Positions 30,727-41,599 of a stretch of DNA of 64,000 bases are shown here, in pieces. The position numbers and the translations under genes are program-made. Location of the stretch: contig CAJNDT010003068.1 in NCBI GenBank assembly GCA_905221615.1, positions 1 to 64,000 on the forward strand, given 5' to 3'. The notes beneath the pieces are model-generated. The model had not been told where the DNA came from and ran no database searches. It saw only the letters and a list, made by a program, of their open reading frames with translations. Numbering within the stretch: position 1 is the first letter of the stretch; the number at the start of each line of letters is the position of its first letter. The stretch comes from Symbiodinium sp. CCMP2592 (taxonomy: Eukaryota > Sar > Dinophyceae > Suessiales > Symbiodiniaceae).

Positions 30727-33700
30727 TTAGTTGTTCCTTAGTTGGGGCTGTCTATTAGCCCCTTCATCAGCGTCTACACACTGATGTTGCTGCCATGCAA
30801 TGTCCTCGGATTCATGTGCAACATGACTGACACTGACATGAGCTCGAACAAGGCTGCGAACATTCCTCGCAATTGACCGCCATGAGACATCAATGCGCTG
30901 CGACAAACTGTTCTTCGAATCATGGTCCAAGCAATCATCCGGTCTCATCACCAAACGGTCCGCTTCAGGCATGTTAGAGAACATGATCCTGCGCCCACCA
31001 CCATCGCCATCAGCACCAACATGATCATCAACCTTAACCTTCGTCGCCTTGCCACTTGAAACAAGAGCATGCAACTCTGGCCAAGACCAACATGAGCATG
31101 AAGAAGGCATGTCAAGCGAAAAGTAGACGTCGGAAAATTCCGCACACTTCTTCAGCAGGCGTTTGAGAGATTTCAAGACACTTCTGAAAACCTTGTACTT
31201 CCCACCAGAACGTTTTTCACCCCCCACGCAAGCCCCTTCACTACTTCCAGGACCAGCACCTGATCGCAAAAGCGATGCCACGAATAGCACAGGTGTGCGC
31301 AGGTCGTTCCGGCACGCATCCTTCATCTTACCGATAAGGTTGTCCTCATCGGCTTTGGAGCCGATCAGCTCCTTGCAAGTTATGCGAGAGCAACCCTTAG
31401 TGGACTTAGGCACGGCGTAGCCATTACCCAAGCCACAGAGGTCAACAATCATGCGGTCTGGCTTCCGTCCACCAGCCTTCGACGGCATGGCTACCAATCT
31501 CCCATCGCCAGTTGCCTGAAATTTCAAGGTTTTAAGCAATCTTCTGGAGATTTGGCTAGTCAACTCGCATTTATCAGATCGATCCTTAGCGTCCGAATCA
31601 GTCATGTGCAAATGTTTGTACGAGCACACGTCAGACGACTTAGGATGCAGCGCGACGTTTGCGGCAATGTACTCCCATTCATCCTTGCAGTAGCCGAGCT
31701 CAACGGCGGTTCCGGGAGATACAGGATCCCGAAAGGTATAACGTTGCCCGTGAGTGCATCCTTGGATCCTGATGCTCTTCCACATGGCATCTTCCTGAAG
31801 TCCCTTGTACTGCTTGGTTTCCTGGACTGGTACTCGAGGAGGTACTTCGATGATGATTTGGAACCCCCATGATGCCGCTCTGCGCGCAATTCGTTGGACG
31901 ACCTCCCCCCATGGGTAGTCTGTCCGCAATTTGGCCCTTTCAGGGTTGTCAGCGATTTTCCGACTCAGCCACGAATTCTTGCCCAACACCCATGCACCAA
32001 TGAAGATTACGGAGTTAGGGTTGTCTTTCCTTGCTTCCACCACATCAAAGATGTAGGCGCACATGGCGTCGTCAACTTCTCGCCCCATACTCAGAACATT
32101 TACTTGCAGCCCAGGGTCGTAGTGAGAATCGGGAGCATGCTGGGCGATGCAATCCTTGCCTGGAGCATACTCATTCCACCAGTTCTCCTCATCGACTCCT
32201 ACCAATGTCCACACCGTCACTGCCTTTGGAGCATCGTTGATAGTGATACGGTATTTCCAACGGCTGTAAGGATTTTTGTAAGTATGGACCAACCCTCCAT
32301 CGTGGTCGAGGAATTGGATCACCAGGCCCTCCTTGGGTTTGTTTTCGGCGAAATTGACCACGTGAGGCACAATTGCTCCATCATATCCTTCATATTCCCT
32401 TTTCTGTTCCGCCGCATCATGCCATACATCCTCGTACACCGACGACCATTGGTCATAACCAAATTGAGAGGCTTGACTTTTGGACTGGCCGTTGAAACAA
32501 ACTCCCTGGTGCAATGTAAAGCCCTGGTACCCCCCATGGATGGCACGCGCCAGTGTGACAACCACCGCTCGCCATTTGGCGGGCAGGGCGCGCACATAAG
32601 ACTGGCCTAGAGGCGGTTCAGGAATAGGCAAGAACGGCGGCGCAAGGACGTCCGCAATGGCAGCGGGGCGCAAATGCCCCCGCACGGGATGGTACTGAAA
32701 CACAGCACGTTCCACGTAGCGGTCGAACTTGCCCGGTGTGTCAAGGATAGCAGCACGATCCTCCATCTGGTGCCACTGCCCTTCACGAAGAATCCAAGTC
32801 GACCGAAGGTAACGACCAGGCGGCAACGCAGAAGGCGGCCCCCGCAGCATGCGCGGGAACTTGACAACCAGGATGGGGTCCACACTGTCATGTTCTTGCA
32901 AGCCTTCCTTACTCGACACTCCAGCGCGATACAACACCTGAGGGAGGATCGGCGTCTGCGTGTAAGGAAAACAAGGCACCTCGCTCTTGAACGAGTAGTG
33001 CTGCTGACCCTTCTCATCCGTGCTTTGGGTATGAGTAGGGCGCATCAGATCCATAATCTCTTGGGAACCGATGAGATCCGGCGGAAAGATGTTGATGAGC
33101 TGACACGCATGCGTCCAGGACACGGAATCCTTGAACGACTTGGTGTGTATGTCCGCTGACATCTTGGCAGTGACCTCATAGGCAAGAGAAACGTAGCCTT
33201 CCTGAAAGATAGAATGCATCCATCCAATGCAGATACCGTGGGTACGTTCCAAGTGACGCATAGTCGGATTCTTGCCCGTGCGAATCACCCCGATCATGGT
33301 CTGGTTGTCGTCGTAGAAGACGAAGTTGGGGTCTTGCCCCCCAAGCTGCTGCCATAATGTGATAGCAGGCAATCCAAGACGTGACATGGCAAAGTCGGCC
33401 GCGACAATCTCGGCCTCAGGTGTGGAATGACTCAAGCATCCCTGCCTTTTGCTAAGTCCCGCCAAGGGAAATCTTGTGTGAGAACCTTGAATGTGCAGAT
33501 GAGCACCGGAGGTCGATTTCAAACTTTCTCCACAACCCGCATAGTCCGCATCTGCAAACAGCCCGATGGACGAGTCCTCCAAGGAGTTCCCGACCCATCC
33601 AATCATCATGTGATGTTTGGACTGGTGCACATAGGCCATGATATGATGAAGAAGAGCATCCTCCTTCTTGGTCCATTTCGTGATCTTGCGTGCGAGATTG

Positions 33701-36700
33701 TTGATACTGCGCAGAAGATCAAAGCGGCAAATGCGCGCGGCATAAAGCAATTTCATGAGAATGCTGGCTGCCTGCGGAGCAAGTGCACCGCGATTAGCCT
33801 CGTTGCTTTCCTCTTCCTCGGGCGCCTTGGGAATAGGTGGAGGCGGAACGAGCCGACCATCCTTATCAACAGGCATGGTGTGTCCACACCACGTGCATCG
33901 ATGGCTTTTACCCGACTGTGCCGGAGCGCGAGCTGGGTGATTCTTAGTCTCCTCAGCCGGACTCGGCGATGGTACCGTCTTGAATTTTGTCGGATCGAAC
34001 CCAGTCACGTCACAGTACTTCTTGACTGTCATGTCCAGGTACGTCTCCATGTCGTAGGTAACGGTCTGCACCTTCGTTCTGTCATGCAACGTTGCCTCGC
34101 CCTTGGAGATGCGACAACCCAGATACAAGCCCAGCGGCGTTTCTTCTTCCAATCGAAGTTCTTGGCGCAGCATGTCCCACCCCTTGGGTAGATTCTCTTT
34201 GGGTCCTGCCATCTTGAGATCATCCACGTAGATGACAAGTAAGAGCTTCATTTGCGGGTGAAAATACAATGATGGCCATTCATCACCAATCGGCTTGAAT
34301 CCTACTTTCTGTACCGCGGTGTGGCAATGTTGTTCCCACATGGTTCCTGCGTCAGGATGTCCATATAGAGCTTTGATCAGGCGACACACCGGCCTACGGA
34401 ATTTGTGCCGTTTCGCAGATGGATGCCAGGCTTCATCAGGCAGCTCAACCCAACATGGAGTGCCCGATAATCTCGCCTGAATGTATGCTTGGATAGCATC
34501 CGCCATCTGAACATCGTTGCCAGGAAGGCATCCGTAGTAATCTGCCCATCGTGAGGCGTCAAACGTAGCCGGGGAATTCCCCAAATCCTGAAACAACGCG
34601 GCTTCCATATTCTGGTCCTTGACCTGATCACCGAGTAGTACACCTCGCCCCTTGAACTTCCTGGCAGGATCGTCCTCTTTGAGCTGATAGTTCTTCTCGT
34701 ATATCAGTCCATGTACTCGCGCCATGTGTACTTTCTCACCTTTCTTCTTTGCCTCAGCGACGACGTCGTCATATTCGCGCGTAGTTGAGAAGTCAAACAC
34801 CTCTTGGTCCCACAATCCCTTCCATTCTTTCATGAAAGCTTCCATGGCCTTGGGATTGTTGATCATCTCCTTGCGTGTGACGGGTCGAGTGACCATTGCA
34901 TTGAAGCACGATCCTCCTGCATGATTCTTTTCCCGATGTACGTTTCTGTGAGAAGTCGTACACGGCATAGAAGGAATCCAGTTATCATCCATGACCATAT
35001 GCGCCGGAACGGCCGGCACGACATCTGCCAAGAATTGTTCCTGTGTATATTGATCCACATAGGACTGTGCCCATGACCAACCATCGTCGTCTTCAACGGA
35101 TACGTTGAGTTGCAGATCAATTTCTTCACACGGGACAATCTTGGGAAAGATCATGTTGTCTAAAATCTTGGTGACTATCTTCTTTCCTATCACAGCCTTC
35201 TTCCGGTCTTTCTTGGCAACTCGAGCTTTGTCTCGCTTTTCTTTCTTGTATGCTGCCTTCTTCTCCGTTTCGCTCATCTTCTTCCCTGCTTCCGGAGAAT
35301 AAGAATGGATAGGTCGCCGTGTAGGAAGAGTTCGTCGACCGTCACTTCGGATCTTATACGGAACTCCCCTTTTGTCGATCTTGCAGGCTTCACCGTCATC
35401 GGTGAGATATACAATGCCGTTCCCTTTCTTCCCCGTACTCCAATGTTCAATCTCCTCGGGAGCCAACTTCTTTTCGTTCAAGATCTTGATAATCGCTCCA
35501 GGTTCTTCGATGTCTCCTTCGGGGATGAGTCTACCGGTTGGACCGACTTCGCGGGGCGATCGTCGATCTTTCCCAGTGACCTTTGGTTCAGAAGCAGGCG
35601 GTGCTGCACGTAGACCCAGCTCTTCGTCTAGTTCTTCGAGTCTTTTGTCTCCTATGGCATCAATAGCTTCATGTTCTGCTGACTTGAAGACTTCGCCGAG
35701 CGGCTCCGTCTCAATGTCAGATGGATCTATGTCCTGTAAGTCAGGGTCTTCTCCGGGATCCGGTGGAGGAAGAAGTCCATTTGGATCATCGTCATCCCCG
35801 TCGCCACCATTTCCTCCGGGCGGACCGTCATCACCGTCATCGACGTCCTTTATCTCCTTGCCAGCGAGGTCAACGTTGTCCCTGAGTCCCTCAATGGTTG
35901 AATTCATCCTTTCGTACTCGGCTTTCAGGGGAAACGTTATCTCCTCTGGGAAATAGATAACTTCTGTCTCGTACGGTCTCATCAACTTCCTGGGAACAGA
36001 TGCGTCCATCGACAAGTTCGCGTTGGCAAATTCCTTCATATCCCAGACGCGATACTTCTTGGACCACCCTTGACCAGCAGTGATGATGTATCCGGCAAAA
36101 ATGCCTGGAATCCCCTTTGGATCGAATTTGTTGCCATATGTCTTCGGCCTCGTGTCCGTCGGCTTGAAGAAGACTTTGGCACCAAAGGGTATGGCTTTTC
36201 CCTCGAAGTCCTTTCCAGTCATTCGCTTCCATGCTGAATCACCATCGCCCCCCACGTCTTCAACGTTGAGGTTCTGCATCACGCAATTAAGCGCAAAGGA
36301 CCAGTATTGAGCGGGCAATCCGGCGTGTAGCATGGATGCTGCGACTGTGTTGATCACTTCTTGATTTGATCGTTCAGCGAGTGAATTGTTACTGGGTTTC
36401 CCTGGAAGGGAATGATCTATTACGATCTTCAACTGCGCCATAGCTGAATCGAACTCTGGTGCTTCATCACTATACGCCATATGAATCTTACGTCTTCCCA
36501 TGAGGCGTCTGATGGCCATGACGACTTCATCAGTGCTCCTTGAAGCCGTGGGAATCGCTGCGATCATTTTGGTGGCGATGTCCCTGATGACTAGAACTTC
36601 ACGTGCTCCGTCATCGAGTCCGATGCCTGCTTCGGCGGCCTTGCGCATGTCAAGGAAGTCGAACGTCACAAGATCTCCCCAGTGTTTGATCACACGTTGA

Positions 36701-38703
36701 AACGCAACTCGTTGTGTTCGCAAGTGCTTCATCTTCGCGCGTATGCACGATTCGCAATATGGATTGCGGTAGCGATGAGTACACAAATGTGCCAATGTCT
36801 TCGCTTCGGCTTTCAGTGTTCCGACTCTGGCCTTGCGGCTCGGCGCACCGTCGCCTTCCACATCAATGATCACCTCATCGTCACCGTCCAATGGAATTTC
36901 ACCCACTCCTTTTTCTTCGTCGTCGTCCGGAGGTCGTCCGGCCTCGGACTCTGGTACTTCTTCTATAGGAGGTTCTTGGGGTTCAGGATCAGGAGGTCGT
37001 TCATGATCGTCACCTTCTGCTTCTGCTTCAATCTCGCTCGGTGCAGCTTCAGCGGCAGCTGCGACGCTGACGTCAACATTGCCCGCTGTCAGCGCACCCT
37101 TGAAGATTTCGGTGATCGCTTTGGCCTCCGGATCATCATGAACCAATGACTTGGAACTCCCGGCACGAACGTACGGGATGTCACCGTTCACGAACAGAGA
37201 TATTCTCTTGCCCTGCGGGTTGATCATGAATGGTTCCCTTCCGGGAGGCCACACAAACCCGTAGTTGAAGTTCATACATCTCTTGCCTATGGAAAGCACC
37301 GACGGTGTGTCGTCCAACACATAAGCGTTGATCGGTTCCTCGAACGACTCAGTCTGGAAATTCGACACGAGATCGGTATCGGTGATTCCATTGGCTGTCT
37401 GAAATGATATGGGCTCTGGAGTCACGAGTGTCTCGAGACTGTGCTTCTCGATCTTCTTCTGAGATATGAGGTCATGACCACACCCAGTGTCCATGAGAAA
37501 CTTGATCTTCTTCTTGAGGATGACTGGTTGAACCATGCATTTGAATAAGCCCTGATTGATGATCCGTTTGCTGTGTGCAGCATCGAGTTCGCGCTCAACG
37601 ATGGAATCTTCACCGTCGTAGAATGAAACTTCTTCCACTCGAGACGTTCCTGGGATTCGTACGAATGAAACTCGATCTCCGCATTGATCATCATCGTCGT
37701 CAACCATGTCTCTCATGATCTGTGCCCTCAATCTCGCTTTGTGCTTGGCGAATTCCAAGCTCACGGCGCGATCCTCATCATTGATAAACGCTTCCATGTC
37801 GACGTACTTCACCTTCCGCTCTTTGTCTTTCTTCGATCTTCTAGGACACGAAGAAATGAACTTCACGTCATCGGCGAACGTCACATTACGCTTTATCTCT
37901 TTTCGGGTCGACGTAGTCGTTCCCGAGGATTCGTCATCTGTTGAACAATCCGAATCAGCGTCGCTGTCAACGGATGGACAATCTGACTCCTCCTCATCTT
38001 GTCTTGAAGATCGCTTCCATATAGCCGGAGCTGATGGATTCCACCTTCGACACAATCTGATGGCGGGTGCCGCAGGGAGTGCCTTGGCCTTGGCATTCGG
38101 CTTCGCTGGAGCTGCCTTTGCTTCGGATTTAGCTTTAGCTTTTGCCTTTGGTTCCGGAGCTGGGGTAGCTGCTGCCTCATGCTTAAAAGGACAATTCTCT
38201 CTTGAGCACGAGCCTGTGTTCTTGAACGAGTAGCATATCCTGTTTCCTCCTCCTCCAGATGGACTTGGAGTTCTCGTCCTCGGCGTGAAGGGTCGCTCTG
38301 GAGTCTTCTTCGAGTGACTGAATGGACGCTCTGGAGTCTTCTTCGAGTGACTGAATGGACATTTATCGCCATTTCGACACCCTGCATCTGTGAAATTTGC
38401 AGCGGATTTGCTTCTTGCTTTTGTCACCTCTGTTGTCCGCTGACTCACTCCTCGTCTTCTTCTTGGGTTTTGGCTTGGTCTTCGCATGACTCTTCGCTTT
38501 GCTTTGAGGTAGTACAGGTGTTGCTTTATCCGGCTTGGTCGGCGAAGCCTTGACCTTTGCGGATGGAGCTGCGTTAGGCGTAGGTTTCTCGGGTACCTTG
38601 GCCGGTGCAGCAAGCAAATCCTTGCCCTCAAGCATCTGGCGCAAGCCAATTTGGGTCTGAGTGAGATTTGACTGTTCTCGTCTCCGCATGATAGTACGAT
38701 CAA
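30727..38703 (-). CDS. pol: Pol, right copy: protease to C-terminal extension in one frame
   Basis: A 2658-codon frame. The true pol sense begins at about 38396; the first 100 or so codons are a shadow of gag. The order is a broken finger 1, finger 2, protease (DTG at 37483-37491), acidic linker, integrase (about 36800-36290), linker, reverse transcriptase (YVDD at 34219-34230), RNase H (about 33580-33130) and about 800 unrecognised residues to the stop at 30727. It spans both points where the left copy is frame-shifted, so pol is probably one continuous cistron in an active element. Separated from gag by a 5-bp loss (GGAAC of 27149-27153 is missing after 38396), which also destroys the first CCCH finger. 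A 33-bp tandem duplication (38294-38326 and 38327-38359) repeats SHSKKTPERPF. Confidence 0.88.
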   Translation of the reverse strand: MIVLSCGDENSQISLRPKLACARCLRARICLLHRPRYPRNLRLTQLHPQRSRLRRPSRIKQHLYYLKAKRRVMRRPSQNPRRRRGVSQRTTEVTKARSKSAANFTDAGCRNGDKCPFSHSKKTPERPFSHSKKTPERPFTPRTRTPSPSGGGGNRICYSFKNTGSCSRENCPFKHEAAATPAPEPKAKAKAKSEAKAAPAKPNAKAKALPAAPAIRLCRRWNPSAPAIWKRSSRQDEEESDCPSVDSDADSDCSTDDESSGTTTSTRKEIKRNVTFADDVKFISSCPRRSKKDKERKVKYVDMEAFINDEDRAVSLEFAKHKARLRAQIMRDMVDDDDDQCGDRVSFVRIPGTSRVEEVSFYDGEDSIVERELDAAHSKRIINQGLFKCMVQPVILKKKIKFLMDTGCGHDLISQKKIEKHSLETLVTPEPISFQTANGITDTDLVSNFQTESFEEPINAYVLDDTPSVLSIGKRCMNFNYGFVWPPGREPFMINPQGKRISLFVNGDIPYVRAGSSKSLVHDDPEAKAITEIFKGALTAGNVDVSVAAAAEAAPSEIEAEAEGDDHERPPDPEPQEPPIEEVPESEAGRPPDDDEEKGVGEIPLDGDDEVIIDVEGDGAPSRKARVGTLKAEAKTLAHLCTHRYRNPYCESCIRAKMKHLRTQRVAFQRVIKHWGDLVTFDFLDMRKAAEAGIGLDDGAREVLVIRDIATKMIAAIPTASRSTDEVVMAIRRLMGRRKIHMAYSDEAPEFDSAMAQLKIVIDHSLPGKPSNNSLAERSNQEVINTVAASMLHAGLPAQYWSFALNCVMQNLNVEDVGGDGDSAWKRMTGKDFEGKAIPFGAKVFFKPTDTRPKTYGNKFDPKGIPGIFAGYIITAGQGWSKKYRVWDMKEFANANLSMDASVPRKLMRPYETEVIYFPEEITFPLKAEYERMNSTIEGLRDNVDLAGKEIKDVDDGDDGPPGGNGGDGDDDDPNGLLPPPDPGEDPDLQDIDPSDIETEPLGEVFKSAEHEAIDAIGDKRLEELDEELGLRAAPPASEPKVTGKDRRSPREVGPTGRLIPEGDIEEPGAIIKILNEKKLAPEEIEHWSTGKKGNGIVYLTDDGEACKIDKRGVPYKIRSDGRRTLPTRRPIHSYSPEAGKKMSETEKKAAYKKEKRDKARVAKKDRKKAVIGKKIVTKILDNMIFPKIVPCEEIDLQLNVSVEDDDGWSWAQSYVDQYTQEQFLADVVPAVPAHMVMDDNWIPSMPCTTSHRNVHREKNHAGGSCFNAMVTRPVTRKEMINNPKAMEAFMKEWKGLWDQEVFDFSTTREYDDVVAEAKKKGEKVHMARVHGLIYEKNYQLKEDDPARKFKGRGVLLGDQVKDQNMEAALFQDLGNSPATFDASRWADYYGCLPGNDVQMADAIQAYIQARLSGTPCWVELPDEAWHPSAKRHKFRRPVCRLIKALYGHPDAGTMWEQHCHTAVQKVGFKPIGDEWPSLYFHPQMKLLLVIYVDDLKMAGPKENLPKGWDMLRQELRLEEETPLGLYLGCRISKGEATLHDRTKVQTVTYDMETYLDMTVKKYCDVTGFDPTKFKTVPSPSPAEETKNHPARAPAQSGKSHRCTWCGHTMPVDKDGRLVPPPPIPKAPEEEESNEANRGALAPQAASILMKLLYAARICRFDLLRSINNLARKITKWTKKEDALLHHIMAYVHQSKHHMMIGWVGNSLEDSSIGLFADADYAGCGESLKSTSGAHLHIQGSHTRFPLAGLSKRQGCLSHSTPEAEIVAADFAMSRLGLPAITLWQQLGGQDPNFVFYDDNQTMIGVIRTGKNPTMRHLERTHGICIGWMHSIFQEGYVSLAYEVTAKMSADIHTKSFKDSVSWTHACQLINIFPPDLIGSQEIMDLMRPTHTQSTDEKGQQHYSFKSEVPCFPYTQTPILPQVLYRAGVSSKEGLQEHDSVDPILVVKFPRMLRGPPSALPPGRYLRSTWILREGQWHQMEDRAAILDTPGKFDRYVERAVFQYHPVRGHLRPAAIADVLAPPFLPIPEPPLGQSYVRALPAKWRAVVVTLARAIHGGYQGFTLHQGVCFNGQSKSQASQFGYDQWSSVYEDVWHDAAEQKREYEGYDGAIVPHVVNFAENKPKEGLVIQFLDHDGGLVHTYKNPYSRWKYRITINDAPKAVTVWTLVGVDEENWWNEYAPGKDCIAQHAPDSHYDPGLQVNVLSMGREVDDAMCAYIFDVVEARKDNPNSVIFIGAWVLGKNSWLSRKIADNPERAKLRTDYPWGEVVQRIARRAASWGFQIIIEVPPRVPVQETKQYKGLQEDAMWKSIRIQGCTHGQRYTFRDPVSPGTAVELGYCKDEWEYIAANVALHPKSSDVCSYKHLHMTDSDAKDRSDKCELTSQISRRLLKTLKFQATGDGRLVAMPSKAGGRKPDRMIVDLCGLGNGYAVPKSTKGCSRITCKELIGSKADEDNLIGKMKDACRNDLRTPVLFVASLLRSGAGPGSSEGACVGGEKRSGGKYKVFRSVLKSLKRLLKKCAEFSDVYFSLDMPSSCSCWSWPELHALVSSGKATKVKVDDHVGADGDGGGRRIMFSNMPEADRLVMRPDDCLDHDSKNSLSQRIDVSWRSIARNVRSLVRAHVSVSHVAHESEDIAWQQHQCVDADEGANRQPQLRNN

Positions 38704-41599
38704 TGATCTTCATCAGGTTGTCGTACGATCGGTCTTCATGATTGTAGGGCAAGTGTTCGTAATGCATGCCCAACTCCATCTTCATTGCGGGCGAGTCCTT
38801 GATCTTGCTGTACAAGCAATCACGGAGAGCTGTTTTGGATGGAATGTCCTCTGGTCTCATCCGTCCCAGAACTTCCAACCACGTCTGCTTGAACGTATGA
38901 AGCTTGTTGTCGCCTTGGTACTGGAGCTTCACCAAATACTCAAGAGTGATGATCATGTCAAGACGATCATGAGTTCGAAAACTTTCATACATCATCGCGA
39001 TGACTTGTCGTCCTTTGATGATCTTCACGTCAGGCCTGCTGATGTAATCATTGGCCTTCCGGTTCACCTCGAGGTACAGGTCAGCTGATTTGTCACCACC
39101 GGCACGTAGCATTGCGACCATGGCGATCCCCAATTTGACGTCTATGCTCTTGAACTTCTTGTGTCCTGAATCATTCAATGCTTCGACATCAGGGAATGGG
39201 TTGAACGCTGGTGCCAGCCATAACATCCAGTCCTCATGATGTGGGTCGGCTGATGCCCCTAAGACATTGGCCGTGCACACGGATCGCCAGTTGTTGAGAT
39301 GAGTGAGAGTAGGCCATGGAGGAACGGTCACTTTGTCGGCTTCCCTCCTGGAAATTCTCACCTCTGTGACTTCAGGATCCGCATCTCCGTCAGGGTCACG
39401 TGCATGCGAACCAGGATCCGATTCAGGTTTGCCCCCTCCGCCCTTCTTCTTGTCATCATCATCATCAGGCGGATCTGGAGGATCATACCCCGTGCCGGTT
39501 CCTTCATCATGCTCGTCCTCTCCGTTCTCGTCGCCAGCTTCATCACCGTCATCGTCTCCATGGTTTTCCTGAATCGTTTCAGCGAATAATCTCCACTCAT
39601 CACGATCGGCTCTGAGACGTTGTTCGGCTTTCTGGGCCTTGATTACTTCACTTCTCAGATCAGCAATCTTCTCTTCGTACTGTTCCGCGATCTCTTTCTC
39701 GATCTGACGCCTCCTTGCCTCATGGATAGAATCGTCATAGGCGACAGGGGGACCAACGAGGTCGTTGCCCTTCGTAGATGCGGTAACACCGTCGATGCCA
39801 ACAGGTCTTGAGGAGCTGGCCGATGCTGTGGACTTCGATCCCAACATCCCGCGATCCCCCAAGAGTTCGCGTAGCTGTCGATCACGCACGGCTGCCGCAT
39901 CACTTTTCCCATGAAATCCGCTTGGTATGCCGAACAAAGTGGCTGCACTAGGCGTGGAACGCGCAAGTGCTGGGCTGCTAATACCTGGCACGTAGTGCTC
40001 GGGCATTGCATCCGCCACGATTGGCATTGAACTGCGGCCAGTGAAGAAGTTTCCACCGGTGAATGGAATTCCATCCATCACAAGGTTCTTGTCCTTGTCC
40101 GATTCCGAGAATGCGAACTTCTCTTTGGCGACTGGACTAACTTGACTTGGGGACCGTATTTCAGGGGATCGTACCTCATCTCCTACGGAAAATGCAGGCA
40201 TTACTTCCTTTCCTACGTGCTCCCAGCCAGACTCAGTAGTCCTCGAAGACATGGGCATGCTCGAAGGTCGCGTCGCTCCTCCTTGATTGGAGTTTCGCGC
40301 TGCCTCCAATTCGCTGCGTGTCCTCGCTTGAAGATCTTCTTGTGCTTTGAGCGTTTTCCTGAGTTCACTCAGCTCGTCGTGCAAGGTAGGCAATGATCGC
40401 CTTGCATGATCTTCATTATGATGAAGTCGATCCTCTGCTTCTTGCATCCTCTTCACAGCCATTTTGCGGTACTCTTCCTCTTCACCAAGACGTTCGCGAA
40501 GCCGAAATCGTTCTTGTTCAATGGCTGCGCTGTTTCCAGCTAGCCCTTGGATCTCGTTCACAGCCCGCAACTCCTGGTTCTTGACCAAGTGGAATCGTTC
40601 CTGCATTGCTTGTAAGGCTTGTTCCGAACTTGCTGTGTTTGACCGGAGGACCAAGTTCTCTCTGGCGTGTTCATGAAGTTCATGAGTCAGACGCTCATAC
40701 TCACGTGCCATAAGCTCACCATCGCCTTGCGCTCTTGCCTCCAACTGCACAAAGTTGGTGGCTGCCTCCGTGCGGAACACGTGTAGCTGTTGAGCTAACT
40801 CCTCGGCAACGGCATGTGCTTGACGTTGTTGAGCAGAGTTCTGCTCATCCATGCGAAACAAAGCTGTTTCATAGTCTCGCTTCATCTCCTGATTGACATT
40901 GTTGATGTGCCTCATGGCTAAGCATGCATGATCACGTTGTCGTTCCAATTCCTCAATGCGAATTCCAGATCCTTCATCTTCTTGTTGCATCTCCTTGATC
41001 TTGTCCATCAGGGTCTGGACGATTCCTTCGTATTCTTGCACCTGACTGCGATAGTACATCTGCTGTGCAAGGTTCGATGCTTCGAACTGTTGCGAAATCG
41101 TCAGTTCCTGGTAGGCATTCGGACCGTCAGCTATTGCAGGCGTAGCCACGGATGACGCATCACCACGCGCAGGAATCGTATCCAGAGTCATGTCCAGATC
41201 GTCAGCATCGCGTGGTTGATTGGTAACCATTCGGTCCAAGAACGTCACGAGTAGCCGAAGTCCTCGATCGTGCTGAAGAGCTTCTCGAAGATGATGGTCT
41301 TGACTTCTTTTCCAAGGTCTTGACTCCTTTGTCCTTGGCCCTGGACGTAGTCCGAGGTGCCTGAAAACCAGACGCTTCGACCCGTCGTTCTGCAGCCTTG
41401 CCCGTCCTCGAACCTGTGGATGTCGGACGCGAAGGCGTAGATGCTCTTGGTAGACTCTTTGCTTTCCCCTTGGGAACTGCCTTTGCAATGGCAAGCGCAG
41501 AAGATTGACCTTTGTCATCTTCCGTGGAGCTATCAACGGATTGCACCACTGTGTCATCAGCTGTTGACTCACCAACGGCTGGCGCTGCCACATCGGCAC
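38363..41599 (-). CDS. gag: Gag, right copy: coiled-coil and capsid-like region
   Basis: A 1078-codon frame. The first 120-130 codons are probably a shadow frame of the N-terminus at 41202-41639; clear coding sense starts at about 41210 (DDLDMTLD...). There follow a long Gln/Glu/Arg-rich coiled coil (about 41090-40290), a Ser/Pro linker, a second coiled coil (about 39720-39600), a very acidic stretch (39580-39440), and a helical capsid-like domain (about 39330-38650) that should form the particle shell. The tail is Lys/Pro/Ala-rich and enters the first CCCH finger, where the frame is broken by a 5-bp loss at 38396. At over 1000 residues this gag is about three times the usual copia length. 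Confidence 0.82.
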   Translation of the reverse strand: MPMWQRQPLVSQQLMTQWCNPLIAPRKMTKVNLLRLPLQRQFPRGKQRVYQEHLRLRVRHPQVRGRARLQNDGSKRLVFRHLGLRPGPRTKESRPWKRSQDHHLREALQHDRGLRLLVTFLDRMVTNQPRDADDLDMTLDTIPARGDASSVATPAIADGPNAYQELTISQQFEASNLAQQMYYRSQVQEYEGIVQTLMDKIKEMQQEDEGSGIRIEELERQRDHACLAMRHINNVNQEMKRDYETALFRMDEQNSAQQRQAHAVAEELAQQLHVFRTEAATNFVQLEARAQGDGELMAREYERLTHELHEHARENLVLRSNTASSEQALQAMQERFHLVKNQELRAVNEIQGLAGNSAAIEQERFRLRERLGEEEEYRKMAVKRMQEAEDRLHHNEDHARRSLPTLHDELSELRKTLKAQEDLQARTRSELEAARNSNQGGATRPSSMPMSSRTTESGWEHVGKEVMPAFSVGDEVRSPEIRSPSQVSPVAKEKFAFSESDKDKNLVMDGIPFTGGNFFTGRSSMPIVADAMPEHYVPGISSPALARSTPSAATLFGIPSGFHGKSDAAAVRDRQLRELLGDRGMLGSKSTASASSSRPVGIDGVTASTKGNDLVGPPVAYDDSIHEARRRQIEKEIAEQYEEKIADLRSEVIKAQKAEQRLRADRDEWRLFAETIQENHGDDDGDEAGDENGEDEHDEGTGTGYDPPDPPDDDDDKKKGGGGKPESDPGSHARDPDGDADPEVTEVRISRREADKVTVPPWPTLTHLNNWRSVCTANVLGASADPHHEDWMLWLAPAFNPFPDVEALNDSGHKKFKSIDVKLGIAMVAMLRAGGDKSADLYLEVNRKANDYISRPDVKIIKGRQVIAMMYESFRTHDRLDMIITLEYLVKLQYQGDNKLHTFKQTWLEVLGRMRPEDIPSKTALRDCLYSKIKDSPAMKMELGMHYEHLPYNHEDRSYDNLMKIIDRTIMRRREQSNLTQTQIGLRQMLEGKDLLAAPAKVPEKPTPNAAPSAKVKASPTKPDKATPVLPQSKAKSHAKTKPKPKKKTRSESADNRGDKSKKQIRCKFHRCRVSKWR

